Source: Aliikangiella sp. G2MR2-5 (GTDB taxonomy: Bacteria; Pseudomonadota; Gammaproteobacteria; Enterobacterales; Kangiellaceae). Taken from it: DNA of 64,000 nt. The notes under the pieces are model-generated. The model did no database searches and had not been told where the DNA came from. It was given only the letters and a program-made list of their open reading frames with translations. The translations under genes and the position numbers were made by a program. The stretch is from assembly GCF_015687155.1 (NCBI RefSeq), contig NZ_JADPQF010000001.1, positions 1,488,001 to 1,552,000 on the forward strand. The letters run 5' to 3'. Positions within the stretch are counted from its first letter, which is position 1, and each line of letters begins with the position of its first letter. Of this stretch, positions 17,016 to 26,173 are shown piece by piece.

Positions 17016-18443
17016 ATGATAATCAGATTTCCTCTTCTACTTTGCATTTTTTTAGTTTTAAGCGCCTGCGCTTCTCCTAATGTAAAACTCATGGCCGTCT
17101 GGGATGACTCAAATGGTAATAATCAGTCACTGGTTGTCACAAGTGACAAAAATCAGAACAAAGAAATTAATATTCGACCTGGAAGAAAATACCGGCTGGT
17201 AGGAATTGGTAGTTATAAGCAAGGTGTTAAAAAGGTAAAGCTTGAACTAAAAGGAGCAAAAGTCGATAGCGGAAAGCTTGAAAAACTCGCCAGTAAAAGT
17301 ACACAATCGCTTTCAACTGATACCGTAATGCTCAAAGCCATACAAGCAGGAGAAACTATCGAAGCTCAGGCAAAAGCAACATTTGATAGCGGTAATGGCT
17401 CAATCACTTCAAGCTCAACTCCTATGCTAAAAATATCAGCGTGGGATAATGTCGCGGCAACTCTTCAGTCATCAGTAAAGGATATTTACGCAGGAGAATC
17501 GAGCAAAATCACCTGGACGACAACCAATGCTAAAAGCGTCACACTCAATGGCAACAATGTTAATCTTAATGGTAGTCAGGTAGTTAGTCCGAGCCAGACG
17601 ACGCAATATAATCTGCTTGTCAAAAACCCCTTTAACCAGTTAATCAAAAGCTTAACAATCAATGTTAAAAAACCTCGTCAGGCTAACTGTACGATCGAAA
17701 AAAAAGATGTTTATGAAGTTTATTTAAAATCGTCCACCGGTCAAACAAGATTGCCTGGCTATGTTCATCAGAGAAGTAAACCAGGATACAGTTTACAAGC
17801 AAGAGACGTATACTATTCCAAGGACTTAACCTGGGCGCTGGTGGTTGCTAAAAGGGAAAAGTGGGACAACACAGGCTTTCCTCTTAAGTTAGGCTACTAC
17901 TCGCTCTTCCGCCTCGATTTTTATGATTTGCATCAGTGCCGCTTGAGCAAAAGTATCGATAGCTATGCTAACCCCAACGGCTATACCACAACATCTATCG
18001 GAAAGGTTTATTCAAGTTCGTTAAACAATCTTCTTATTCATTTCATTAGAACAAATACAGTTCCCTCAGGACATAGAGCAGAACAAGTCAATGGCGTTCA
18101 CATTTATTCGCATTCAAAAGCTATTAACGGGCAGCTTCAATACTTAAAATCAGTATTTTACCCTCAAAATTATCTGATTCAATCCATCTCCAATCAAACA
18201 TTTTTCGCGAATATGGGGCAGGCAAAAGATAAATATATTGCGTTACTACTAAAAGGACTGATTAATAATCAAATAACTTATTATTTTTCAATAATTGATA
18301 CTTTAAAGCTGGCGGCAACATCACCAAACAACATCCATTTGGTAACTGTGAATTCTGCTACTGTGAGTGGTGACTCTTTGACTGTTTCAGGAAGAGATGC
18401 TCGCGGAAACACTCAAAGCCGCAATATCAACATTAAAAACTAG
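17016..18443 (+). CDS. Lipoprotein with a bacterial Ig-like domain
   Basis: 476 residues from ATG 17016, chosen because AAGGA (17003-17007) lies 8 bases upstream; an in-frame ATG at 16974 lacks one. Signal peptide MIIRFPLLLCIFLVLSAC has a good lipobox (LSAC, lipidated Cys18). The N-terminal ~120 residues are a beta-rich domain of unknown type. About residues 135-220 look like an Ig-like fold (SVKDIYAGESSKITWTTTNAKS, then a closing LTINVKK strand). The C-terminal half is beta-rich and shows no recognisable motif. It opens the accessory region and is followed by a large hairpin. Confidence 0.85.
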   Translation: MIIRFPLLLCIFLVLSACASPNVKLMAVWDDSNGNNQSLVVTSDKNQNKEINIRPGRKYRLVGIGSYKQGVKKVKLELKGAKVDSGKLEKLASKSTQSLSTDTVMLKAIQAGETIEAQAKATFDSGNGSITSSSTPMLKISAWDNVAATLQSSVKDIYAGESSKITWTTTNAKSVTLNGNNVNLNGSQVVSPSQTTQYNLLVKNPFNQLIKSLTINVKKPRQANCTIEKKDVYEVYLKSSTGQTRLPGYVHQRSKPGYSLQARDVYYSKDLTWALVVAKREKWDNTGFPLKLGYYSLFRLDFYDLHQCRLSKSIDSYANPNGYTTTSIGKVYSSSLNNLLIHFIRTNTVPSGHRAEQVNGVHIYSHSKAINGQLQYLKSVFYPQNYLIQSISNQTFFANMGQAKDKYIALLLKGLINNQITYYFSIIDTLKLAATSPNNIHLVTVNSATVSGDSLTVSGRDARGNTQSRNINIKN

Positions 18444-18450
18444 TAGCATC

Positions 18451-18487
18451 ATCTGCAGGTAAATAAAAATAATTTTTACCTGCAGAT
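18451..18487. terminator. Perfect 13-bp inverted repeat after the lipoprotein gene
   Basis: ATCTGCAGGTAAA (18451-18463) and TTTACCTGCAGAT (18475-18487), separated by an 11-base AT-rich loop, 8 bases after the stop. No T-tract longer than three follows, so it may be a terminator or an RNA-stabilising stem. Confidence 0.6.
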
Positions 18488-18583
18488 TTATCTTTAGTTA
18501 ATAGTTCTAGCTATAGTTTTTCTAGTTTGATTCTCAGTCATCTTGACTTGATATAATCTTGACGGATACTAGAAATGCTATGG

Positions 18584-20527
18584 CTACTTTAAATATTTAT
18601 TTAAGAACTTAATTGCTTTCTCGTAGAATTCGATCTGATTCTCTTCCTTATAGAAACCATGACCTTCTTTTTCTTTAAAAAGCCATTCATATTCCATGTT
18701 TCTCTTATCCAGTGCCTCCTTTAGCAAATAGGCTTGCTCGGGCGGGACACGTTTGTCTTTGCCACCGTGAACAATCAGGATAGGCGTTCTAAGTTTATCA
18801 ATATAGGTTAAAGGCGACTCTTCGGTAAGCAATTTTTCATCAGTACCATACCTTTTTGCAGCTGCCCCTAAAGCCACTGAGCTGATTTCCGAATAATCAG
18901 CCTCTTCTTCCTGTAAAACTGCATCATATACACCGGCAGCAGCAATACTACATGAAAAAAGATCCTGCTCTATCAAAGGAGACATTAGTGCAGAATAGCC
19001 TCCAAAACTCCAGCCCATTATGCAAGCTTTATCACTAATTTCCGGTTGAGAAAGCGCCCATTTAGTGCCATCAATGATATCCTGTTGAATAAGAGAATGA
19101 CGTTTTTTATAAGCTATTTTTTCGTATTCCCAGCCATACCCACCTGAACCACGATAATTTACCTGCAACACAGCAAACCCTCTATTCGCCAACAGTTGTG
19201 CGTCCGTGTCGTAGAACCAGGTATCTTGCATCCCATAGGGGCCTCCATGCACGTAAGTGACCAATGGCACAGGTTTTGAAATTTCTTTCGGCAGTGTTAA
19301 ATAACCATAGATTGTTTTGCCATCCCTTGCTTTAAATTTAATCGGCTGTCTATCAGCTAAATCTTGGGAAGCTAGCCATTGCTTTCGCTTTAACATCAAA
19401 CCGACTTGTTTCTTTTTATGATTGTAAAGATAGAAGTCTCCGGGGTTTTTATCACTTTGCACCAACACTATCATCTCACTCAGATCATTGGTTCTTGAAG
19501 TGATTGTGATGTCTTCTCCGGCAAACACTCCAGCCAGCGAGTTATGGATTTGAGCAAACTCGTTATCTGGCTCAAAATAGTGATATTCAAAATAATCGGG
19601 CATTACTTCCGCACCAACAACAATTTGAGTCGATGGTTCTCTTATAAGAGAGTGAATATCTGATTCGGGGTGATTAAAGATCATTTTGATTTTTTTACTA
19701 GCCATATCGTATTCAAATAGTGCATCGGTTTTATCTTGCAGATGTGACTTCATATACAGTTTTTTACCAGAAGAATCCGATGCAACAGGACGATAGTCGT
19801 TTAGTGGCTCATCTTCTTTGATTTCAATCCACTCTCTATCAACATAAAAAAATGAACGGAACTTACCTTTTGAATCAGTTCCATTTGCGAAAACAGGATT
19901 TCCAGCACTATCAAGGTTGATATGCATATTTCCGTAGGGCGTTCGTGTAATTAGTTTTTTCTTACCCGTGTAGACATTAAGTTTTAAAATTCTTAGCGGA
20001 GAATCATAATCATGATCCATATGCCGCGCTGATATTATTATATGTTCTGGGTCATCAGGTAGAATATGTAATACTTCGCCAAATGAACGATCAGGCCCTT
20101 TGTTCTTTTTCATTCTTAGATTGCCTGTTCGATTAGTACCAGCAGACCAACCAAAAATCACATCGCCTTTCGAACCATCATAGTTACCAGCGTATATCTG
20201 GCCATTGGTTACCGGCTGCTCTCGCCAGGGCTCTTTAAACACTCTGGTAAAAACCAGTCGCTCGTTGTTGACCCAATAAAACTCATCGACATGGTTATTT
20301 TCAGGAAAACGATATACATAACTCGGCTTCATCGTTTGTCGGTCTAAAATAACTAGTCCGGTTCTATCAATAAGTGGAAGAGAAACCGCAAGATAATCAC
20401 CTTCGGGTGAAAGTTTTGCATCTTTAAACTGCGCTTCCTTGACGAAGTTTTCAATTGGAATCTCCTTCGCCTGAACCAGGCTTAATGGAAGAATAAATAA
20501 ATAAAAAAACAACAAATACTTCTTCAT
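18584..20527 (-). CDS. Secreted S9-family prolyl oligopeptidase-like peptidase
   Basis: 647 residues with signal peptide MKKYLLFFYLFILPLSLVQA. Residues 22-390 are a beta-propeller-like region, and the last ~250 are an alpha/beta-hydrolase peptidase domain. The catalytic triad is visible: Ser507 in GWSFGGYS, Asp591 in HGGKDKRVP and His623 in KEGHGF. TYVHGGPYGMQDTW supplies the oxyanion region. It resembles dipeptidyl- and acylaminoacyl-peptidases exported by marine bacteria to digest peptides outside the cytoplasm. Transcribed alone, toward the lipoprotein gene. Confidence 0.92.
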   Translation of the reverse strand: MKKYLLFFYLFILPLSLVQAKEIPIENFVKEAQFKDAKLSPEGDYLAVSLPLIDRTGLVILDRQTMKPSYVYRFPENNHVDEFYWVNNERLVFTRVFKEPWREQPVTNGQIYAGNYDGSKGDVIFGWSAGTNRTGNLRMKKNKGPDRSFGEVLHILPDDPEHIIISARHMDHDYDSPLRILKLNVYTGKKKLITRTPYGNMHINLDSAGNPVFANGTDSKGKFRSFFYVDREWIEIKEDEPLNDYRPVASDSSGKKLYMKSHLQDKTDALFEYDMASKKIKMIFNHPESDIHSLIREPSTQIVVGAEVMPDYFEYHYFEPDNEFAQIHNSLAGVFAGEDITITSRTNDLSEMIVLVQSDKNPGDFYLYNHKKKQVGLMLKRKQWLASQDLADRQPIKFKARDGKTIYGYLTLPKEISKPVPLVTYVHGGPYGMQDTWFYDTDAQLLANRGFAVLQVNYRGSGGYGWEYEKIAYKKRHSLIQQDIIDGTKWALSQPEISDKACIMGWSFGGYSALMSPLIEQDLFSCSIAAAGVYDAVLQEEEADYSEISSVALGAAAKRYGTDEKLLTEESPLTYIDKLRTPILIVHGGKDKRVPPEQAYLLKEALDKRNMEYEWLFKEKEGHGFYKEENQIEFYEKAIKFLNKYLK

Positions 20528-20679
20528 AACACTTCTACTTTTACAACGTCTTCTATTACTTATTAGATCCTGAGCTTAATCTGCTACGCTATCATATCGG
20601 AAAAACCGCGATCAAACTCAATAGTCACAGACAGTTTTAACAGAGACTAAGGTTTGGAATACGCACTAATTGGCGCTAA

Positions 20680-20991
20680 CTAAAAATCCTGATATACATA
20701 ATTCACTTTCACATGGTCAACGCTAGTGCAATCAGGTACAGCAACTTTGACAACAGCCTTAGTATTAGCAGCAGCCAGCAATAACGAAAACCATTTATCA
20801 GCACTGACATTGTCATGATCAAAGTAATAGTATCGACTCGAAGGTCCTTTGGCTGCACAGGGATCATTTTTCAGCTTAAAAAACACTCCCCCGCTATTTG
20901 GATAGATTCTTGCGACTTCTCCAGCGCCGGTTTCGGCAAATGCTGTCGTTACAAAAGAGTAAAACACAATTAATGATATGAATTTTTTCAC
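20680..20991 (-). CDS. Small secreted protein, member A of a local family
   Basis: 103 residues with signal peptide MKKFISLIVFYSFVTTAFA. The mature part is about 84 residues with two cysteines (in NDPCAAKG and PDCTSVD) that could form a disulphide. Pattern: a V-x-x-I near the start, a G-V-x-F strand, then KWFSLLLAAANTKAVVKVAV, a helix plus strand. The same order appears in the three proteins at 24890-25219, 37764-38090 and 38191-38526. Function unknown. A small beta-barrel adhesin or toxin-subunit-like fold is possible but not shown. Confidence 0.8.
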   Translation of the reverse strand: MKKFISLIVFYSFVTTAFAETGAGEVARIYPNSGGVFFKLKNDPCAAKGPSSRYYYFDHDNVSADKWFSLLLAAANTKAVVKVAVPDCTSVDHVKVNYVYQDF

Positions 20992-21295
20992 TTGATTTTC
21001 AACCTTTCATTGATTAATACGTTAGTAAAAGTTCAAACTCCAACTAACTTGCCAAATAGTTTGAATCTCGCTTACATCAATTTTTACTTTTGCTAGCTCA
21101 TTCTTGTTCGAGGAGACACTTTACATCCTCCTTGGATACTTTGAATCTCTGATTTAAAGTATCCATCAAATCAGAGCAGATTCACTCTCCGCCCTATTAT
21201 TCATTGATTCGCAGCCCATTATCCCACCCTATCTTCCTCAGAAAAAGCATCTACCGAAAACAGAAAATATCGGAGATGTTCCTCCCCGACATTAA
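20992..21295. other. 304-base intergenic region with interlocked inverted repeats
   Basis: Between two minus-strand genes. It holds the interlocked hairpins described at 21134-21176 and otherwise no gene or recognised site. Confidence 0.5.
21134..21176. promoter_or_regulatory. Two interlocked perfect 9-bp inverted repeats
   Basis: GGATACTTT (21134-21142) pairs with AAAGTATCC (21156-21164). CTCTGATTT (21147-21155) pairs with AAATCAGAG (21168-21176). The arms alternate, giving either a switch between two hairpins or a pseudoknot-like topology. It lies 120 bases after the end of the PKD lipoprotein gene and about 145 bases before the start of small secreted gene A. Confidence 0.5.
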
Positions 21296-24133
21296 TTAGA
21301 TTTCTGTGGTTACAAATAAATAATATTGATTGCTTCGCTGCGCTCTAGCGAAAGTTATAACTTTTTTCTGTTCATCGTTATAGAAGATTCTGTAGCTTTC
21401 TAGCCTTGAATTCTCAACCTTTGGTAAGAATACATTCGCATTAACCTCGAGAGACTCAGCATCATATAGGCGAAATAAGTGATTAGCAGATAGCAGAGAG
21501 CCACTATCTCCCGCGAAGGAGCTAGAAAACAGTACAGCAATTCGATTACCATCAGCATGTGAATCAGATAGATAGTTGTTCACTGGCAATCTTCCGATTT
21601 CTTCAATAGTGTCAGCGCTATTGGTGTTTAGTTTGCTTATTTGACCACATTTATTAATCGTTGAATCTATATCTTCTAAGACCCACATATCAAAGCAGCG
21701 ACTAGAAGAATCACTAAATTCAAATGACTCCATGAGTTGAGGACTTTGTTGTGAGATGTCGTATAAGTGAATAGTCCCTCCCATAGAGATAGCTACCAAC
21801 CAATTGCTATCCAATGAAGCTCTAACTTGTCGAAATGGCGAGAGCCCAGTATCGATTCCGCTTATTTGATTTCCACTTGATAGGTCCAGGTAGTCATATG
21901 ATTGCGTGTAGTCGTTCACATAAAACAAATAAGCCGTATCGTTGTCAGCTAACGCTATTTTCGGACTATCAGCGTTAATCGAGTAAATCTGTTCAACAGC
22001 CATATCGATCAGGTTAATCAGCAACAGCTGACTTGACGATGACAGCGCTATTTTATCTTTTGCTGGATTTAGACTTACATATATCGCATCTGCAGGTACC
22101 TCAAGAATTCTTTTCTCGCGACTTTGCAAATTAAACGCAACAAGTGAACCTTCGTAGGTAAGATATATCATAGAGTCTAGACTCTCTGAATAGTCAATAT
22201 GGCGGAAATTTGAATATTCGAGTGGTTCGATATAATAATCTTCATCGCTTGACACTTGAATCAATACACTCGCTGCTGTACTGCTCGCCAAACCATTGTT
22301 TACAATTAGGTCGATAGTATATTCACCTTTGACATCAGGAGTTATACTTGTTGATGCTGATTCAGGTTCAGATAACACCGCCTGACTTCCTGATGGAGCC
22401 TGCTTAACTTCCCAAAAATAGTTCAAAGCAAGACCTTGGAAATCAAAGCTATTAACTGCGCTCAATGCTAGACTTTCTCCCATATTTGCTTCTATCTCAG
22501 AGGTTATTACTGCTACAGGAGGAAGGGCTGAATAAACCTCAATGTCAGGCGTATAACCGATAATGATTCTTTTCGTACCTTCATAGTGATATTGATCTCT
22601 AGCCCAGAATAACGTTTCTCCGTTAGCTCGATAGAAAACTTTTCGTCCTAAAAAGTTCGAATCAAAAGGTAACTCTTCACGAGAAGTCTCTGAAAGTGTT
22701 TCTCGATCAAAATAGACAATTTCGTCGGAGCTTGAGTCATAAGAGTTGTAGATCAAGGAAATCTGTCCGTTAAGCATTGATATAGAAGTCGCCGAGTACT
22801 CAAATGGAAAATTGTCTGAAGAATGCAAGTCAGTACTAGGACTGTCCGAAAGCTGAAAAATATTACCGCAACTAGAAATAACTTCAGTTGCTTCACTATT
22901 TAGATAAGCTCTACCGCAGGTACCGCTATTGTATTCTTCATTCGAACTAACAGGCATCGGCACAGAAGATGACACATCAAATCGTTCAATTTTAAGTGGG
23001 TAAGAATTGTAGACACTAGTTAATAATATATCTTTTTTATCAGGAATGACGATTATATTACGATAACTACTATCTAGACTTTTCCGATCAAAGAGCTCAC
23101 TTGTATTAAAGTCAAATGAGTACAGGTTTGAATTAACAAGTAGATATATAGACTCGTCGACCATTGCTATACTTTGAGGTTTTAGTTCCGAAGCCGAAGT
23201 CTGAAAATGTTTTTCGACTACCCCTTTTTCAATATCGATGATACTTACAAAGTCAGAATGACCAACAACAATTCTAGAAGCGTCATTAGAAACACCAAAC
23301 GTAAAACTTTCTTTTGGTAGCTCAATGACTTTGAGTTGTTGCGAAGAGATTTCAAAGAAATATAAATTGTTATTTTCGCCTAGAAAAACCAAGGTATCTT
23401 TTGACTGAATAAACTCTGACTTTACAATATCGGTATCTAGCTCAACTAACCTGAAGCGATGCACATTTATACTGATTTCTTTTACGGTTGACACTCCACT
23501 GTTATCGGTCACCGTGAGTTGTAACATGTAATCACCCGCTTTATCAGGAACAAATGAAACAATATCGGAAGTCGTTGAATCAAGCGAAACAGCACTCCCT
23601 GCAGGCATGCTAAGTAACTCCCAGTTAAATGTAATCACATCTCCATTGGGATCATACGATTCGCTAGCATCAAACACTCCCTTTACAAAAACACCTCCGT
23701 AGTCACTGGTAATATTAATGATTGGTGCTGTATTAATACCGTCAATCTTAGCGCTTTGCGTCCTGGTCCCTTCGCTATCACTTACAGTTATATCAAATCG
23801 AAAGGCACCAACTCTATCTAAGGTCAAGTCAAAACGCCTATCCGTAAACTTCGTACCCAGTAGAGAGCTTCCATTTGGAACACCTACTATTTCAGTCAGA
23901 AAGGTAACACCTGTTCCATAGCTACCATAATTGATATCTACCGATCGAGTTTCTCCGACAGGCATTCTATTAAAAGACAGTCCCATAACTCGAGGGGTCA
24001 ATGATTCTGTTTCGCCCGCGCTGCTACTACAGCCAACAATATAAACGAGTGAAATAGCGAAGATAAGAGAAAAAAAACGCACAGCAGTACTCCAACAACA
24101 AATCACGGCCAACTTTTTGATGACTTTAACCAA
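21296..24133 (-). CDS. PKD-domain lipoprotein with propeller-like segments
   Basis: 945 residues with a signal peptide ending YIVGC (lipidated Cys35). After a beta-rich N-terminal domain, a PKD/Ig-like domain spans about 131-224 (SYDPNGDVITFNWELLSMPAG...VTDNSG). A WD40/quinoprotein-like beta-propeller stretch follows (about 230-540). A second PKD domain lies at about 542-626 (SFDFQGLALNYFWEVKQAPSG), and a second propeller-like stretch runs to the end. The two PKD-plus-propeller halves suggest internal duplication. The protein probably sits on the outer membrane and binds protein or polysaccharide. I do not know its function. Confidence 0.85.
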   Translation of the reverse strand: MVKVIKKLAVICCWSTAVRFFSLIFAISLVYIVGCSSSAGETESLTPRVMGLSFNRMPVGETRSVDINYGSYGTGVTFLTEIVGVPNGSSLLGTKFTDRRFDLTLDRVGAFRFDITVSDSEGTRTQSAKIDGINTAPIINITSDYGGVFVKGVFDASESYDPNGDVITFNWELLSMPAGSAVSLDSTTSDIVSFVPDKAGDYMLQLTVTDNSGVSTVKEISINVHRFRLVELDTDIVKSEFIQSKDTLVFLGENNNLYFFEISSQQLKVIELPKESFTFGVSNDASRIVVGHSDFVSIIDIEKGVVEKHFQTSASELKPQSIAMVDESIYLLVNSNLYSFDFNTSELFDRKSLDSSYRNIIVIPDKKDILLTSVYNSYPLKIERFDVSSSVPMPVSSNEEYNSGTCGRAYLNSEATEVISSCGNIFQLSDSPSTDLHSSDNFPFEYSATSISMLNGQISLIYNSYDSSSDEIVYFDRETLSETSREELPFDSNFLGRKVFYRANGETLFWARDQYHYEGTKRIIIGYTPDIEVYSALPPVAVITSEIEANMGESLALSAVNSFDFQGLALNYFWEVKQAPSGSQAVLSEPESASTSITPDVKGEYTIDLIVNNGLASSTAASVLIQVSSDEDYYIEPLEYSNFRHIDYSESLDSMIYLTYEGSLVAFNLQSREKRILEVPADAIYVSLNPAKDKIALSSSSQLLLINLIDMAVEQIYSINADSPKIALADNDTAYLFYVNDYTQSYDYLDLSSGNQISGIDTGLSPFRQVRASLDSNWLVAISMGGTIHLYDISQQSPQLMESFEFSDSSSRCFDMWVLEDIDSTINKCGQISKLNTNSADTIEEIGRLPVNNYLSDSHADGNRIAVLFSSSFAGDSGSLLSANHLFRLYDAESLEVNANVFLPKVENSRLESYRIFYNDEQKKVITFARAQRSNQYYLFVTTEI

Positions 24134-24889
24134 GTCATCTACATATTCTTCGAAAATAATTTTTATCTAAAAAAACGAGGATATTCAATTCAACTCTCTG
24201 ATGTAGCAAGCTTCTTTGAGGAGCTGACCGCCGAAGAAAGCCTCAATATTCACTGACTCTCACGCAACTCATTGAGTATGTGGACAAATCCATCTGAGCT
24301 TGACACTTTTCTTCAGACCAAGGATTAATCACAATGAAACGACAAAGTGCCAAGTATCTCTAACTTTTATCTCGATTTAATTGATTCTAATCAGCAAAGA
24401 GTGATTAGAACGAAATCAGTAAAGTCAGGTGGAATCTTGAATTATGGAGGTAGTCAGGCACTGATATTATAAATAGCGCTGGAGCTGAATATCCTTATTC
24501 AAAGTTAAAATATGACTATTAGCAACTTATTTGCTGGTCATATTTCCGTCTAATTTTAAACAGCGGTACAATAATTGACTTCGACAAAAATCTCAAGGTT
24601 CGATTGAGAAAAATGTCAATTTTCACCAACTCAATTGACTCTAATAAATATGTTGCTTTTCTCCGACTCTCTGGTCAAGGGTCAGAATTCTTACTCAAAT
24701 TGAGCCTTGGTAAGCGAGCCATATTTCATCCTTGAAATGTTTGGTTTGTTCATTTTTGTATTTAAAACGCGATTATGCAATCAGCAAATAGATATTGTGA
24801 GTTGAGTTATTGTTGTTTTCTTTGTAAGTAATCAACTATCAAAACAGAGGGAGATCAGTTCAGTGCTCTGCCCCCCCCCTTTAACCTTG
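24134..24889. other. 756-base non-coding region in the accessory block
   Basis: No convincing gene. A perfect 9-bp hairpin (TTCTAATCA 24385-24393 / TGATTAGAA 24402-24410) and one copy of a repeat found again near 38.9 kb (24486-24635) are present. A run of nine C (24871-24879) lies just before the 3' end of the next minus-strand gene. A 24-codon open stretch at about 24190-24255 ending in a stop looks like a chance frame or a remnant. Confidence 0.5.
24486..24635. repeat. Diverged repeat, left copy (partner at 38811-38972)
   Basis: GAATATCCTTATTCAAAG near the start and CTCAAGGTTCGATTGAG plus AAAATGTCAATTTTCACC near the end are matched in the same order and spacing by the right copy, which reads GAATTTCCTTATTCAAAG, CTCAAGGCTGGATTGGA and AAAATGTAAATTTTCAC. 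Identity over the last 80 bases is roughly 75-80% by eye. Confidence 0.65.
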
Positions 24890-25219
24890 CTAACTTGCTA
24901 GTGAAATGGAATATAACTTACACCAGTTTTTACTACTACCTGCCCACTTTTCATCGGTGAGGCCTTTTGCTACCACTGTGTTTTTAGCTTGATAAGCAGC
25001 AATAATTATCGTTAAGTTTGCATTAAAACCCATATCATTTTTGTTAATCCAATAGCCGTAACAATTAGTAGATGGATTTTCTACTTTAAAAATCACATCT
25101 CCACTACCGTAGGTGCTGTAAGAAATAACACTATTGATTTTAGTCAAATCAGTTGATTCATTCTCTGAATATGCGTTTGCTGAAAATAGCAAAATAGCCA
25201 TTGCAAGATATTTTTTCAC
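24890..25219 (-). CDS. Small secreted protein, member B of the local family
   Basis: 109 residues with signal peptide MKKYLAMAILLFSANAYS. Mature part about 91 residues with two cysteines (TNCYGYW, NWCKLYS). It has the same order as its relatives: I-x-S-V-I near the start, SGDVIFKVENPS, then LTIIIAAYQAKNTVVAKG. It is separated from the other members by a repeat cluster and toxin genes. Function unknown. Confidence 0.8.
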   Translation of the reverse strand: MKKYLAMAILLFSANAYSENESTDLTKINSVISYSTYGSGDVIFKVENPSTNCYGYWINKNDMGFNANLTIIIAAYQAKNTVVAKGLTDEKWAGSSKNWCKLYSISLAS

Positions 25220-25388
25220 TTTTAAATCCTATAATTTCGATACTTTTTAGTTAACTAATTTCAATACCAATATCCTGATATAAAAATAAACACTTTTAGA
25301 CAGCCTTTTTTTCCGAACCACCCTCTTTCAGCCGTCTGTCAAAATTCGGGAAAAGCAAGGCCTAACGGCGCTAATTTTAAAGCAAACA

Positions 25389-25473
25389 GGTTATATATTG
25401 TGGAACCACTCTTAAGGCCTGAACATCTCCTTTACGTCTTAGCCCTTAAATCCACGAAATCAAATACTCTGAC
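25389..25473. repeat. 85-bp direct repeat, copy 1
   Basis: Begins GGTTATAT and contains GGAACCACTCTTAAGGCCTG and CCACGAAATCAAATACTCTG. Nearly identical to 25813-25895. The two copies bracket the three RAYT-type repeat units. Confidence 0.8.
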
Positions 25474-25617
25474 CCCATTGATTATTACTTATTGGATGCA
25501 CTCTATCTTTCTCGAATATCGATTCGAATTATTCTACCCGGAATGGATTTTTCACTTTTTCTGTAAAGTAACAAAAAAAAAGACCTTCGTTAATGGCATA
25601 TTTTCCCTGAACAATTA

Positions 25618-25813
25618 ATTCAATCAATTTTGAGATATAAAAACAATTTATCATGGGTGTCCCCTTAACTTTTCCCCTTAACTTTTATTCAATCAATTTT
25701 GAGATATAAAAACAATTTATCATGGGTGTCCTCTTAACTTTTGCCCCTTAACTTTTATTCAATCAATTTTGAGATGTAAAAATAATTTATTATGGGTGTC
25801 CTCTTAACTTTTG
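25618..25813. repeat. Three tandem RAYT-associated repeat units
   Basis: About 70-bp units starting at 25618, 25687 and 25757. Each has CAATCAATTTTGAGATRTAA, then an AT-rich stretch ending ATCATGGGTGTCC or TTATGGGTGTCC, then CTTAACTTTT. The core TTTTGAGATATAAAA...GGGTGTCC is also found at 28392-28435 directly upstream of the RAYT gene, so these are its dispersed substrates. Confidence 0.85.
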
Positions 25814-25895
25814 GTTATATTGCGGAACCACTCTTAAGGCCTGAACATCTCCTTTACTTCTTAGCCCTTAACTCCACGAAATCAAATACTCTGAC
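25813..25895. repeat. 85-bp direct repeat, copy 2
   Basis: Near-identical to 25389-25473, immediately after the third RAYT-type unit. The few differences are single-base changes and a short indel after GGTTATAT. Confidence 0.8.
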
Positions 25896-26148
25896 ACTAT
25901 CAACTCTTCAGTGTTAACCACCTTATTGTAAAACTAACCCGACCCCTTCCCTAAAAAATCAGCGAAAAATCGTTCACTTTTCACTCAGAAAAAAACTTCA
26001 ATTTTTTTTCATTTTTTTGCAAATTTCGTCAAAAAAAGGCGATTATAAAAATTCCTAATACAGCAAACGCAATTTTTTTAGCCTAAAAAACAGGCAGATT
26101 ATTAGCCTTTCTAATAAACATCCGTTTTATTAATGATTTGTGGGCAAA
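25896..26148. other. Very AT-rich non-coding stretch
   Basis: Rich in A/T homopolymers. No gene or further repeat unit seen. It forms the remainder of the roughly 950-base gap between small protein B and the immunity gene at 26174. Confidence 0.4.
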
Positions 26149-26170
26149 GAAAAAAGCCCCGAAGGGCTCT
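26149..26170 (-). terminator. Rho-independent terminator after the immunity gene
   Basis: On the minus strand AGCCC-TTCG-GGGCT is followed by TTTTTTCTTT, 4 bases after the gene at 26174-26605. Confidence 0.88.
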
Positions 26171-26173
26171 GGA

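Noticed and set aside
24190..24255. Plus-strand open stretch ending LSDVASFFEELTAEESLNIH
   Set aside because: It reads like a protein end, but it has no start or ribosome binding site and runs upstream into the antisense of a real gene. Kept only as a possible remnant.
25400..25618. 72-codon plus-strand frame in the repeat region
   Set aside because: It overlaps the direct repeat and low-complexity A-tract, is Leu/Phe/Tyr-rich without domain pattern, and has no ribosome binding site.
25618..25813. Possible CRISPR array (three spaced repeats)
   Set aside because: Units are contiguous ~70-bp copies with no unique spacers, and no cas genes are near; they match the RAYT repeat type.
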